Part shown: positions 1 to 8,360 of the stretch, piece by piece
Layout of the letters: each line of letters opens with the position of its first letter
How positions within the stretch are numbered: the first letter of the stretch is position 1
From: Rhodospirillales bacterium
Lineage (GTDB): Bacteria > Pseudomonadota > Alphaproteobacteria > Rhodospirillales > WMHbin7
DNA: 64,000 nt
Assembly (NCBI GenBank): GCA_016214125.1
Contig: JACRPC010000044.1
Span: 58,355-122,354, forward strand
Reading direction: 5' to 3'
The notes under the pieces: generated by a model
Database searches by the model: none
What the model saw: the letters and a program-made list of their open reading frames with translations, nothing else
What the model was told of the DNA's origin: nothing
Translations under genes and position numbers: made by a program

Positions 1-842
1 CCAACCCGCACCTGTCGCCCTTCGAGGAATTCCAGCGCTTCAAGACCCATCCGGCGATCCGCCCCACCTTCGAGGGCGGCCGGCGCATCGCCTATGGCGC
101 CCGCGCCCTGTCGGAAGGCGGGCTGCAAGCGATTCCCAGGCTCACCTTCCCGGGCGGCCTGTTGATCGGCGACACGGCGGGTTTCCTCAACGTCGCCAAG
201 ATCAAGGGCAGCCACACGGCGATGAAGTCGGGCATGCTGGCGGCCGAAGCGGTGTACGCGGCGCTTGCCGGCGGCGCCAATCCGGCCGAGATCACCGCCT
301 ACCCCCAGGCGCTGCGCCAATCCTGGGTGTGGTCCGAGCTGAACCAGATCCGCAACATCCGTCCCAGTTTCCATTGGGGTCTGTGGGTGGGGCTGGCCTA
401 TTCGGCCGTCGAGGCCTATGTGCTGCGCGGCAAAGCGCCCTGGACGCTCCATCACCGCCCCGACCACAGCGCGACGGGCCGCGCCGCCGATCATCCGCGC
501 ATCGATTATCCCAAGCCCGACGGCAAGGTGAGCTTCGATCGGCTGGCCTCAGTGTTCATCTCGAACACCAACCACGAGGAAAACCAGCCGATCCATCTTC
601 GGCTGCGCGATCCCGAGCGACCGATTGCCGTCAACCTTGCCCTCTACGACGCGCCCGAGCAGCGCTATTGCCCGGCCGGAGTCTATGAAATCATCCGCGA
701 CGGCGCGGGCGGCCATCCGCGCCTGCAGATCAACGCCCAGAACTGCGTCCACTGCAAGACCTGCGACATCAAGGACCCGACCCAGAACATCGATTGGTCG
801 GTGCCCGAGGGTGGCGGCGGGCCGAACTATCCCAATATGTAG
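1..842 (+). CDS. Electron transfer flavoprotein-ubiquinone oxidoreductase (ETF-QO), 3' part
   Basis: This is the C-terminal part (about 280 residues) of ETF-QO; the reading frame is already open at base 3 and the start lies outside the window. The enzyme passes electrons from reduced electron-transfer flavoprotein (fatty acid and amino acid oxidation) to ubiquinone at the inner membrane. Seen directly: a flavoprotein segment [11 protein letters not shown] followed by [18 protein letters not shown], which is the FAD-binding C-terminal signature of the family, and a C-terminal ferredoxin-like segment with [17 protein letters not shown] that supplies the 4Fe-4S ligands. The protein ends in PNYPNM, typical of ETF-QO. 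The stop lies four bases before the next start, so it is probably co-transcribed with the lipoprotein gene, although no functional link is obvious. Confidence 0.95.
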   Translation, partial: NPHLSPFEEFQRFKTHPAIRPTFEGGRRIAYGARALSEGGLQAIPRLTFPGGLLIGDTAGFLNVAKIKGSHTAMKSGMLAAEAVYAALAGGANPAEITAYPQALRQSWVWSELNQIRNIRPSFHWGLWVGLAYSAVEAYVLRGKAPWTLHHRPDHSATGRAADHPRIDYPKPDGKVSFDRLASVFISNTNHEENQPIHLRLRDPERPIAVNLALYDAPEQRYCPAGVYEIIRDGAGGHPRLQINAQNCVHCKTCDIKDPTQNIDWSVPEGGGGPNYPNM

Positions 843-846
843 AGCG

Positions 847-2553
847 ATGCGCCGCCTCATTCCCCTCTTTTGCCTCTCCCTCGTCGCCGGCTGCGCCGAA
901 GCCCCGGCTCCGCGAACCGCCGCGCCGCCTTCGGACATCGCCCCGCCTTCCTTGGTCGGCAGTTCGGTCGCAGGCCAGTATCTGGCGGCCCGCCACGCCC
1001 ACGCCCTCTCCGACACCGGCGCCGCCGCCGATTACTATTCCAAGGCGCTTGAGCGCGATCCGGAGAATGTCGAGCTTCTTCAGCGCGCCTTCGTCCTCAT
1101 GGCGGCCGAAGGCCGCATGGACCGCGCCACCGATCTTGCCACCCGGCTGCTCACCTATGACGGCGAAGCGGCCACCGCCGCCTTCGTGCTGGCGGTGAAG
1201 GCCATGAAGGACGGCGACCCCAAGGCGGCCGAGCGCCAATTGACGCCCCTGCCCCGGCGCGGCGTCAGCAGCTTCATGGTCCCCCTGCTGCTCGGCTGGA
1301 CCCTGGCCGCCCAGGACAAGACGAGCGAGGCGCTGGCGGCGCTGAAGCCGATGCGGGAAGCCAACGCCTTTGCCGTGCTGCATGATTTCCACGCCGGGCT
1401 GATCAGCGATCTGGCCGGACGGATGGACGAGGCCGGCCGCTTCTACGAAGGCGTCCGAAACAATCCAAGCGGCCTGTCGTTGCGAGCCGTGCGGGTGCTG
1501 GGCTCCTATTACGTCCGGCGCGGTCAGGCCGATCAGGCGTCTCAGCTCTATCGGCGCTATCGTGACGAGCATCCGGACAGCCCGCTCTTGGATGCCATCC
1601 TGGCCGAGGCTCGCGTCGCCGGCGGCCAACGCCCCATCAACAACCCGATCGAGGGCATGGCGGAGGCCTTCTTCGGCGCCGCCGGTTCGTTGCGCCAAGC
1701 CAAATCGAACGACGTCGCGCTCCTGCTGGCGCGGCTGGGCCTTGAGCTGCAGCCCGATTTCGCGCTGGTCAAAGTGCTGATCGGCGGCGTCCTCGAAGAC
1801 ATGAACCGCTACGACGACGCCAACCGCGTCTATGTCGACATTCCGAAAAGCGATCCCCTGAACTGGTCGATGCGCATCCGCATGGCCGAGAACCTCAATC
1901 GTCTGAAACGGATCGACGAGGCCGCCGCCCTTCTGGAACAGCTCGCCTTGGAAGAACCCAGCCGCTTCGATCCGCTGGTCAGCCTGGGCGACGTGCTGCG
2001 CTCGGACAAACGTTTTGCCGAGGCCGCCGGCGCCTACGAGCGCGCCATCGCCCGCATCCCCAAGATCGAATCCCACCATTGGGGCCTCTACTACGCCCGC
2101 GCCATCGCCTATGAGCGGACCAAGCAATGGCCGAAGGCCGAGGCCGATTTCCTAAAGGCGCTCGAACTGGAGCCCGAGCAGCCCTTCGTCCTCAATTATC
2201 TGGGTTATAGCTGGATCGAGATGGGGCTGCATCTCGAACGCGCGCGGGCCATGATCGAGACCGCGGTCAAGCGTCGGCCAACCGACGGCTACATCATCGA
2301 CAGCCTGGGCTGGGTGCTCTACCGGCTGGGCGATTATCCGGGTGCGGTCAAGAACCTGGAACGCGCGGTCGAGCTGCGGCCCGACGATCCGGTCATCAAC
2401 GATCACCTGGGCGACGCCTATTGGAAAGTCGGCCGCCGGCTGGAAGCCCGTTTCCAATGGGAACGCGCCCTGGTTCTGAAGCCGGAGCCCGATCAAGTCG
2501 ACGGCATCCGCGCCAAGATTGCCTCCGGCTTGGCCGACACCAAGACGCAATGA
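847..2553 (+). CDS. TPR-repeat outer-membrane lipoprotein
   Basis: A 568-residue protein. The ATG at 847 is chosen because it gives a classical lipoprotein signal: MRRLIPLFCLSLVAGC, with a lipobox LVAGC and Cys16. An in-frame extension upstream would overlap the ETF-QO gene and has no signal. After the signal comes a run of tetratricopeptide repeats through most of the length, for example AAADYYSKALERDPENVELL near the N-terminus and YPGAVKNLERAVELRPDDP near the C-terminus, with a linker-like middle region. This architecture is known from alphaproteobacterial TPR lipoproteins thought to scaffold envelope complexes; no catalytic motif is seen. It overlaps ispE by ATGA, so the two are translationally coupled, an arrangement common in Rhodospirillales. 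The exact partner is unknown. Confidence 0.85.
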   Translation: MRRLIPLFCLSLVAGCAEAPAPRTAAPPSDIAPPSLVGSSVAGQYLAARHAHALSDTGAAADYYSKALERDPENVELLQRAFVLMAAEGRMDRATDLATRLLTYDGEAATAAFVLAVKAMKDGDPKAAERQLTPLPRRGVSSFMVPLLLGWTLAAQDKTSEALAALKPMREANAFAVLHDFHAGLISDLAGRMDEAGRFYEGVRNNPSGLSLRAVRVLGSYYVRRGQADQASQLYRRYRDEHPDSPLLDAILAEARVAGGQRPINNPIEGMAEAFFGAAGSLRQAKSNDVALLLARLGLELQPDFALVKVLIGGVLEDMNRYDDANRVYVDIPKSDPLNWSMRIRMAENLNRLKRIDEAAALLEQLALEEPSRFDPLVSLGDVLRSDKRFAEAAGAYERAIARIPKIESHHWGLYYARAIAYERTKQWPKAEADFLKALELEPEQPFVLNYLGYSWIEMGLHLERARAMIETAVKRRPTDGYIIDSLGWVLYRLGDYPGAVKNLERAVELRPDDPVINDHLGDAYWKVGRRLEARFQWERALVLKPEPDQVDGIRAKIASGLADTKTQ

Positions 2554-3416
2554 GCGGCGCGATCCAGGAACGGGCGCCGGCCAAGCTCAATCTTTATCTG
2601 CATGTGGTCGGACGGCGCGCCGACGGCTTTCACGAACTGGACAGTCTGACGGTGTTCGCCGGCGGTGACGAGGCCGGCGATTCGCTTCGCTTCGAGCCGG
2701 CCGACGACCTTGTCTTGACCGTCGAGGGTCCGATGGCCGGCGGCCTTACCGGCGAGGCCGACAATTTGGTCTTGCGGGCGGCGCGCGCCCTGGCGCAAGC
2801 GCATGGAATCGCCCCCAAGGCCCGCATCACCCTGACCAAGAGGCTGCCGATCGCTTCGGGCATCGGCGGCGGATCGGCCGATGCCGCGGCCGCTCTGCGC
2901 GGCCTGGTCCGCTTGTGGACTCTGGCCCCCGATCCCCGGGAACTTGCCCAACTCGCGCTCGGCTTGGGCGCCGATGTGCCGGTCTGCCTCGCTGGCCGGG
3001 CGGTGTTCATGGGCGGCATCGGCGAGATTCTTGAACCAGCACCCGCCCTGCCAACCGCCTGGCTGCTGCTGGCCAATCCCGGCAAACCGCTGGCGACGCC
3101 GGCCGTGTTCAAGGCGCGTTCGGGTCCCTTCTCGGCGCCGGCGCGCTTCGATCGGTCGCCCGCCGACGCCGCCCAATTGGCCCAAGGGTTGGCGCTTCGC
3201 CGCAACGATCTCGAAGAGCCGGCCCTTCGCCTGATACCGGACATCGCCCAACTCAAGGCCGAAATTGCCGCACAAAGCGGCTGTCTGTTGGCCCGCATGT
3301 CGGGCAGCGGCGCCACCTGTTTCGGCCTGTTCGCCGCCCGATCCGAGGCCGAGGCCGCCGCTCGCTCGCTCGCCCGCCCCGGACGCTGGCTAGCGGTCGC
3401 GCCCCTCGTCGGCTAG
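2550..3416 (+). CDS. ispE: 4-diphosphocytidyl-2-C-methyl-D-erythritol kinase
   Basis: A 288-residue GHMP kinase that phosphorylates the 2-hydroxyl of CDP-ME with ATP in the MEP pathway for isopentenyl diphosphate. The start at 2550 overlaps the preceding stop (ATGA) and gives the family N-terminus ERAPAKLNLYLHVVGRRADG. Motif 2, the glycine-rich ATP loop, is visible as PIASGIGGGSADAAA (about residues 92-106), and the C-terminal GHMP motif as MSGSGATCFGLF. Length matches the usual 280-300 residues. In this pathway the kinase is essential. It is followed after nine bases by the TPR-glycosyltransferase gene, so the short operon mixes housekeeping and envelope functions. Confidence 0.96.
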   Translation: MSGAIQERAPAKLNLYLHVVGRRADGFHELDSLTVFAGGDEAGDSLRFEPADDLVLTVEGPMAGGLTGEADNLVLRAARALAQAHGIAPKARITLTKRLPIASGIGGGSADAAAALRGLVRLWTLAPDPRELAQLALGLGADVPVCLAGRAVFMGGIGEILEPAPALPTAWLLLANPGKPLATPAVFKARSGPFSAPARFDRSPADAAQLAQGLALRRNDLEEPALRLIPDIAQLKAEIAAQSGCLLARMSGSGATCFGLFAARSEAEAAARSLARPGRWLAVAPLVG

Positions 3417-3425
3417 CATCGGCCC

Positions 3426-5180
3426 ATGACCCCGGCGCTCGCGGCGGCCCTCGAACACCACCGCGCCGGCCGCCTGATGGAAGCCCAGGCGGCGGCCTGG
3501 ACCATTGTGCGCGCCGATCCCCGCTCCAAGCCGGCTTGGCGCTTGCTGGGCGAGGTGGCGATGAGCCTGGGCCAGCCGCAAGCGGCCTTCGATTTTTTCG
3601 GCAACGCGGTCGATCTCGATCCCCAGGATTGGGAGGTGCGGATCAAGATCGGCCAAGCCCTGCTGGCGCTTGACCGCCCCATCGACGCCGCCACCAATTT
3701 CCGTCTGGCCGCCTTGGGCGATCCCAGCCGCGCCGAGGCGCACCGGCTGCTGGCCGACTCCCTTATCCGCCAGGGTGAGCACCTGCCGGCCGCCCAGGCG
3801 CTTCGCCGCCTTCTCGAAATCGAGCTGCATGACGTGCCGGCGCTCTTGGCCCTGGGCCGCATCCTGATCGAATCCGAGCGGGCGCGCGAAGCCGTCGCGC
3901 CTCTCGAACAGGCGATGCTTCTCGAGCCCGACGATCCCCTGATCCGGGTCGAATTGGGCAACGCCCACGCCGCGCTTGGCGAAAACGAATTGGCCCGCCA
4001 GCGTTTCGACGAGGCCCTGGCGCTTGATCCAATCTGCGCCGCCGCCGCCGCCAACATCGGCAATCTTCTCTTCGCCGCCAACGATCTTGCCGGCGCCCTG
4101 GAATGGCACGAGCGCGCCCACAAGGCCAAGCCCGACGATGCACGCCATATCAACAACCGGGGCGTCGCCTTGAAGGAACTGGGACGCATCGATGAAGCCG
4201 ACCAGGCCTTCGTCCAGGCGATTGCCCGCGATGCCGACTTTGCCGAAGCGCACTGGAACCGCGCCACCACCTTGTTCCTCAAGGACCGCTGGCCGGAGGG
4301 CTTCGCCGAGGCCGAGTGGCGCTGGAAGATGAAGGAATTCGCAAGCCAGTATCGCTTGCCAAGGATGCCGGTCTGGGACGGCTCCGATCTTCGCGGCGCG
4401 ACAATCCTGGTCCTGGCCGAGCAAGGTTATGGCGATAGCCTTCAATTCGTCCGCTATCTGCCGAAGCTGGCCGCCAAGGCCGCCCAGGTCACCTTTGCCT
4501 GCGATTCCCGCCAGGTCGAGCTTGTCGGTCGCTCCTTTCCGTCGGTCCGGGTGGTCGATCAGAGGAATCCCCCCGAAAACGCCGATTGCCAGGCGCCGCT
4601 GCTCAGCCTTCCCCATCGTCTGGGCCACGCGGTTGCGTCGACGCCCTATTTGAAACCCGATCCGCAAAAGGTCGCGCTTTGGCGCGATCTCTTGGGCGAA
4701 GGCGTCAAAGTGGGCATCGCTTGGCAGGGCGATCCCGGCCACAAGGCCGACCAGCGCCGCTCGTTCGGGCTGGCGGCGCTTCTTCCGCTGTTCGAGATTC
4801 CCGGCCTGCGCTTTTTTTCGCTGCAACGCGGTCCGGCCCGGCGCGACCTGCACTCGATGAGCAATCCGCCGCGCGACCTCGGCGACGAGAGCGATCCCCT
4901 GATCGGCACCGATTTTGACACCAGCGCCGCCATCGTTGCCAATCTCGATCTGGTCATCAGCGCCGATTCGGCGCCCGCCCACCTGGCCGGCGGATTGGGC
5001 CGGCCGGTCTGGATGCCGATCAACATCGTGCCCGATTGGCGCTGGGGCTTGAGCGACGAACGCAGCTTCTGGTATCCCTCGATGACGCTGTTCCGCCAAG
5101 CGCGCCCCAACGACTGGTCGGAGCCGGTGGCGCGAATGCGGGAACGGCTGGCGGGACGGCGCGATGACCGATTCGATTGA
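3426..5180 (+). CDS. TPR protein with C-terminal glycosyltransferase-like domain (copy 1)
   Basis: A 584-residue cytoplasmic protein without a signal peptide. The N-terminal 290 residues are tandem TPR units (for example AAFDFFGNAVDLDPQDWEVR and ALEWHERAHKAKPDDARHIN). The C-terminal half resembles the GT-B glycosyltransferase/heptosyltransferase (GT9-like) fold: VLAEQGYGDSLQFVRYLPKL, a basic KVGIAWQGDPGHKADQRRS segment and the DSAPAHLAGGLGRPVWM motif that in GT9 enzymes contacts the sugar nucleotide. TPR-plus-transferase proteins of this shape are often found with O-antigen or flagellin/pilin glycosylation loci, so a protein or glycan glycosylation role is inferred. It overlaps the next gene by 17 bp, a close paralogue with the same architecture. 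Confidence 0.8.
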   Translation: MTPALAAALEHHRAGRLMEAQAAAWTIVRADPRSKPAWRLLGEVAMSLGQPQAAFDFFGNAVDLDPQDWEVRIKIGQALLALDRPIDAATNFRLAALGDPSRAEAHRLLADSLIRQGEHLPAAQALRRLLEIELHDVPALLALGRILIESERAREAVAPLEQAMLLEPDDPLIRVELGNAHAALGENELARQRFDEALALDPICAAAAANIGNLLFAANDLAGALEWHERAHKAKPDDARHINNRGVALKELGRIDEADQAFVQAIARDADFAEAHWNRATTLFLKDRWPEGFAEAEWRWKMKEFASQYRLPRMPVWDGSDLRGATILVLAEQGYGDSLQFVRYLPKLAAKAAQVTFACDSRQVELVGRSFPSVRVVDQRNPPENADCQAPLLSLPHRLGHAVASTPYLKPDPQKVALWRDLLGEGVKVGIAWQGDPGHKADQRRSFGLAALLPLFEIPGLRFFSLQRGPARRDLHSMSNPPRDLGDESDPLIGTDFDTSAAIVANLDLVISADSAPAHLAGGLGRPVWMPINIVPDWRWGLSDERSFWYPSMTLFRQARPNDWSEPVARMRERLAGRRDDRFD

Positions 5181-6594
5181 CGCCGCCCTGGCGCACGAAC
5201 GGGCCGGCCGGGTGATGGAGGCCCAGGCCGAATATGCGGCGCTTCTGAAGCAGAATCCCTCGCATGTCGAAGCGAACCATCGACTGGGACTCCTGGCGCT
5301 GGCCGCCGGTCGGGCGGAAACGGCGATCGCGCTTATCTTGCGGGCCGCCAAGGAGGCACCCCAACGCTGGGACATCGTCAACAATCTGGGCAACGCCCTG
5401 TTGAAGAACGGGTGGAGCGCCGAAGCGGTCGAGGCCTACCGCCGGGCCTTGGAGCTGAAGCCCGGCGATGGCGACCTTATCCTCAACCTGGCTCAGGGGC
5501 TCTTCTCGCTGGGCAACGCGCGCTCAAAGGCCGGCCACGCGGAGGAGGCCGAGATCCATCTTTCCGAAGCCTGGACCCTGGCGCCCGACCGTGCCGCCAT
5601 TGCCGTCAGCCTGGGCTCGGTCTTGCTCGATCGGGGGCGGACCGAACAGGCGCTGACAACGCTCGATCAAGCGCTGGCCCTCGATCCCGATCATGTCACC
5701 GCCCACTGGAACCGCGCCCATGCCCGTCTTCGGCTGGGCGGCTGGACCGAGGGCTGGGAGGATTTCCGTTGGCGGCACAAGCGGCCGGGCGCGATGGAAG
5801 CGCCGCCGCTGCCGGAATGGCAGGGCCAGCCGATGCCTTCGGCCACGCTCTTGGTCTGGGCCGAACAAGGGCTGGGCGACGCCATTCAGTTTGTCCGCTT
5901 CCTTCCCTGGGTACAGCAACGCGTCGGGCGGGTGATTGTCGCCGTTCACGCCGCGCTTCGGCCGCTCTTTCGAGCCAGCTTTGCCGGCATCGAGCTGGCG
6001 GATCTCGATTTGCCCTGGCCCCAAGCCGACGTCCAGGTCGCGCTTCTCGATCTTGCCGGCCTCTCTGGAGCAAGACCCGACGCCCTTCCGCCCGCACCCT
6101 ATCTGGCCGCCGATCCGGCCCGCACCGCCGATTGGCAGGACAAGCTCCACGGACCCGGGCGCGCGCTTGGCTTTGCCTGGAAGGGCAATCCCGCCCATCG
6201 GGCCGACGCCCGGCGATCCTTCGCGCTTTCCGATCTGGTCCCGATCTTGGCCTTGCCCGGCTATCGTTTCTATTCCCTGCAAATCGAGGCCGATCACCTT
6301 CTGCCTTCCGGCATCGTCGATCTGGCACCGGCGCTTACCGATTTCGGCGAAACGGCGGCGATCCTCGTCAATCTCGACGCCGTCATCACGCCCGACACCG
6401 CGCTTGCCCATCTGGCGGGCGGGCTGGGACGGGTCGGTCATGTCGTGCTGCCCATGGCCGGCGATTGGCGCTGGGGCGAGGCCGGCGATCGCTGCCCCTG
6501 GTATCCGAGCTTGGCGCTCCATCGCCAGGAGCGGGCCGGTGTATGGGACTCCCCGATCAACCGGCTTGCGGCGGCTCTCCATAACGCTCGGTGA
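5164..6594 (+). CDS. TPR protein with C-terminal glycosyltransferase-like domain (copy 2)
   Basis: A 476-residue paralogue of the preceding gene. The N-terminus AALAHERAGRVMEAQAEYAA mirrors that of copy 1 (AALEHHRAGRLMEAQAAAWT), so the pair arose by tandem duplication. The first half holds about five TPR units; copy 2 has fewer repeats. The C-terminal half carries LVWAEQGLGDAIQFVRFLPW, LGFAWKGNPAHRADARRSF and DTALAHLAGGLG, the same GT9-like signatures. The start overlaps copy 1, implying coupled translation. The 3' end runs 38 bp into the 3' end of the opposing GT2 gene. Activity is inferred; no donor or acceptor can be named from sequence. Confidence 0.8.
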   Translation: MTDSIDAALAHERAGRVMEAQAEYAALLKQNPSHVEANHRLGLLALAAGRAETAIALILRAAKEAPQRWDIVNNLGNALLKNGWSAEAVEAYRRALELKPGDGDLILNLAQGLFSLGNARSKAGHAEEAEIHLSEAWTLAPDRAAIAVSLGSVLLDRGRTEQALTTLDQALALDPDHVTAHWNRAHARLRLGGWTEGWEDFRWRHKRPGAMEAPPLPEWQGQPMPSATLLVWAEQGLGDAIQFVRFLPWVQQRVGRVIVAVHAALRPLFRASFAGIELADLDLPWPQADVQVALLDLAGLSGARPDALPPAPYLAADPARTADWQDKLHGPGRALGFAWKGNPAHRADARRSFALSDLVPILALPGYRFYSLQIEADHLLPSGIVDLAPALTDFGETAAILVNLDAVITPDTALAHLAGGLGRVGHVVLPMAGDWRWGEAGDRCPWYPSLALHRQERAGVWDSPINRLAAALHNAR

Positions 6595-7423
6595 AGATCG
6601 TCTTCAAGGTTGCGTAGAGCTTGGCGACCAGTTCTTCCATGGCATCGCGCGGCGTCGCGGTGCCGGTCAACTGGGCGATGTGCCAGTCGCGCAGCCGCAC
6701 CGCCAGCGCCGCATCGCACGCCACGCCCAGGGCCTGGATGTTGTCCTGCGTCACCCGGTCGAAGGCGCTCCAGCCCTGGGTCTCGAACAGGCGCGACGTC
6801 ATGCCCGGATGGCGACGATAGCGGGTGAGCGGCTGGGTCAGGTTTTCGCCGTCGCCGGCCAGAAGCAGCGCCGACAGGAAACGCACATCCTCGGTGATCC
6901 GCAGGTTTTCGGAAAAGCGCAGGCCGTGCCGGCGCACCGCCTCGGCCCGCACCAGACAGGTTGTGAGGTGGAACGAGGCCATGAACAGGGCGTTCCAACG
7001 CACCTCGGCGGGCCCTACCGCCACCGGCCGCTCGACACCCAGAGGCTCGCCGGCCTCGTCGATCACCGTGTAGGACGAGCCCACCACAACGTGCAGGGGA
7101 TGGGCATCGAGATGGGCCGCTTGCCGCGCCGCCCGGTCGGGCTCGGCCAAATCGTCGGAATCGAGGAAGGCCAGATAGGTTCCCCGCGCCGCATCGAGGC
7201 CCAGATTGCGTGCCCCGCCGGGACCCAGATTGGCGGGCGTGCGCAAGATGCGCAGCCGCTCGTCGGCGATGGCGCGTAAGATGGCAAGCGAGCCGTCGGT
7301 CGAGGAATCGTCGATCGCCAGCACTTCGAGATCGTGCAGGGTTTGGCCGAGCGCGCTCTCGATCGCCTGGGCGACGTAGCGCTCCTGGTTGTAGACCGGA
7401 ATGATGAAGCTGACCTTCGGCAT
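6557..7423 (-). CDS. Family 2 glycosyltransferase
   Basis: A 288-residue inverting glycosyltransferase with a GT-A fold. The N-terminus MPKVSFIIPVYNQERYVAQA and the nucleotide/metal site FLDSDD (the DXD motif, about residues 85-90) are typical of GT2. The acceptor half contains GLRFSENLRITEDVRFLSAL, where an ED pair is in the usual position of the catalytic base. The start at 7423 begins directly at the conserved beta strand; an upstream in-frame ATG at 7435 would add four residues. Its 3' end converges on the two TPR-glycosyltransferase genes, so a common surface-glycan role is plausible. No membrane segment is seen. Confidence 0.88.
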   Translation of the reverse strand: MPKVSFIIPVYNQERYVAQAIESALGQTLHDLEVLAIDDSSTDGSLAILRAIADERLRILRTPANLGPGGARNLGLDAARGTYLAFLDSDDLAEPDRAARQAAHLDAHPLHVVVGSSYTVIDEAGEPLGVERPVAVGPAEVRWNALFMASFHLTTCLVRAEAVRRHGLRFSENLRITEDVRFLSALLLAGDGENLTQPLTRYRRHPGMTSRLFETQGWSAFDRVTQDNIQALGVACDAALAVRLRDWHIAQLTGTATPRDAMEELVAKLYATLKTIFTERYGEPPQAG

Positions 7424-7460
7424 CGGGGCGATCATGCCCCTGCCCACCCGCGGACGCCAC

Positions 7461-7496
7461 AAAGAAACGGCCCGACTGGCGGGGCCGGGCCGTTTC
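7461..7496 (-). terminator. Rho-independent terminator of hsp20
   Basis: An 11-bp perfect inverted repeat, GAAACGGCCCG (7464-7474) and CGGGCCGTTTC (7486-7496), encloses an 11-base loop. Read on the minus strand the stem is followed by TTTCTTT, so it suits the end of the hsp20 transcript 50 bp upstream. It also lies just upstream of the GT2 start. Confidence 0.75.
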
Positions 7497-7548
7497 CCGT
7501 TACTTTACGATCGAGAGAGAACGCACGTTGGAACTGACACACGCACGC

Positions 7549-8070
7549 TCAGTTCTTGCCTTTCACCTCGATGGTCTTGCTCTCTTTTTTCGCCGGCGGC
7601 TCGCGCGGCAAGGTCACGGTCAGCACGCCCTTGGCGAAACCGGCCTCGATCTTGTCCTCGTCAACGCCGTCCGGCAAACGGATCGACCGGCTGAAGCGAC
7701 CATAGCGCCGCTCCATCACATGATGGGTCTTGTCCTCGTGCTCGATCTTCTTCTCGCCGGCCACGGTGAGAAGACCGTCCTTGACGGTGACGGTGATGTC
7801 CTTGTCGTCCAGGCCCGGAAGCTCGACGGCGACCTCATAGGCGGTGTCCGTCTCGGTGACGTCCATCCGCGGGGTCATCTCGACCATCGGGAAGGTCGGC
7901 CGGCTGAAGGCCAGCGGCAGACCGCCCAGGAACGAATCGAACATGCGATCGAAATCACGCGGCCAATCGAACAGCCAGTCGGATTTCAGGGTTGGCACGG
8001 CCGCCCGCTCGGGCTTCCGCACCGTCTCGACCGGGATCGTCCCAGTCTTTTCGGTGACCTTGGTTGTCAT
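7549..8070 (-). CDS. Small heat shock protein Hsp20 (alpha-crystallin family)
   Basis: A 173-residue ATP-independent holdase that binds unfolding proteins. The alpha-crystallin domain spans about residues 65-160: the start PRMDVTETDTAYEVAVELPG, the central DITVTVKDGLLTVAGEKK, and the terminal AGFAKGVLTVTLP (the conserved A-x-x-x-n-GVL motif). The N-terminal arm is rich in Trp and Phe (WLFDWPRDFDRMFDSF), usual for oligomerising Hsp20s, and the C-terminal tail is Lys-rich. The start at 8070 has a strong GGAGGG ribosome site. A terminator follows the gene, so it is monocistronic. The leader may fold into a thermosensor, described separately. Confidence 0.95.
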   Translation of the reverse strand: MTTKVTEKTGTIPVETVRKPERAAVPTLKSDWLFDWPRDFDRMFDSFLGGLPLAFSRPTFPMVEMTPRMDVTETDTAYEVAVELPGLDDKDITVTVKDGLLTVAGEKKIEHEDKTHHVMERRYGRFSRSIRLPDGVDEDKIEAGFAKGVLTVTLPREPPAKKESKTIEVKGKN

Positions 8071-8120
8071 GGCAGCCCTCCATTCCCTTGAAGAGGCCGA
8101 ACCACCATGCTGTTATTATA
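8066..8120 (-). promoter_or_regulatory. hsp20 promoter -10 and short leader with sequestered ribosome site
   Basis: On the minus strand a perfect TATAAT lies at 8120-8115, which would put the transcript start near 8108 and give a leader of about 38 nt. No convincing -35 was found. In that leader CCUC (8096-8093) can pair with GAGG of the ribosome site (8080-8077), and CAUGG (8109-8105) with CCAUG that includes the start codon (8072-8068). A heat-melting hairpin is thus conceivable, as known for hsp20 leaders in alphaproteobacteria. The match to the ROSE consensus is poor, so this is a candidate only. Confidence 0.35.
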
Positions 8121-8203
8121 AGAGAATCCGCATAGACCGGTTTTGCAAAGATCGAAACCCCGCCATGTGCGACCGTCATGCGTCAACTGAACGAAAATTC
8201 ATA

Positions 8204-8360
8204 TTGCGTCGCAGCGTAATTTTCTTAACATACCCGTATGGTCAACGCAGGATTGTTTCAAAAACAGTTGCACCGCCCGGGGGCTTCCCCTAATCTGCGC
8301 GCTTTCCGAAGCGGCGCTTTCGCGCCGCACATTTGTCTTTGAGCAGGAGCAGGAACGGTC
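8204..8360 (+). promoter_or_regulatory. nifJ upstream region: weak promoter and leader hairpin
   Basis: A possible promoter TTGCGT (8204-8209), 16-bp spacer, TAACAT (8226-8231) would give a leader of about 120 nt. Within it a perfect 7-bp stem GCGGCGC / GCGCCGC with a TTTC tetraloop lies at 8311-8328, followed by a moderately T-rich stretch, so attenuation or mRNA stabilisation is possible. A GGAGCAGGAAC purine tract precedes the start codon. No FNR or NifA box was seen here. Confidence 0.3.

Noticed and set aside
8066..8110. A ROSE-type RNA thermometer upstream of hsp20
   Set aside because: The conserved UYGCU pairing with the ribosome site was not found; only a generic sequestering hairpin is proposed.
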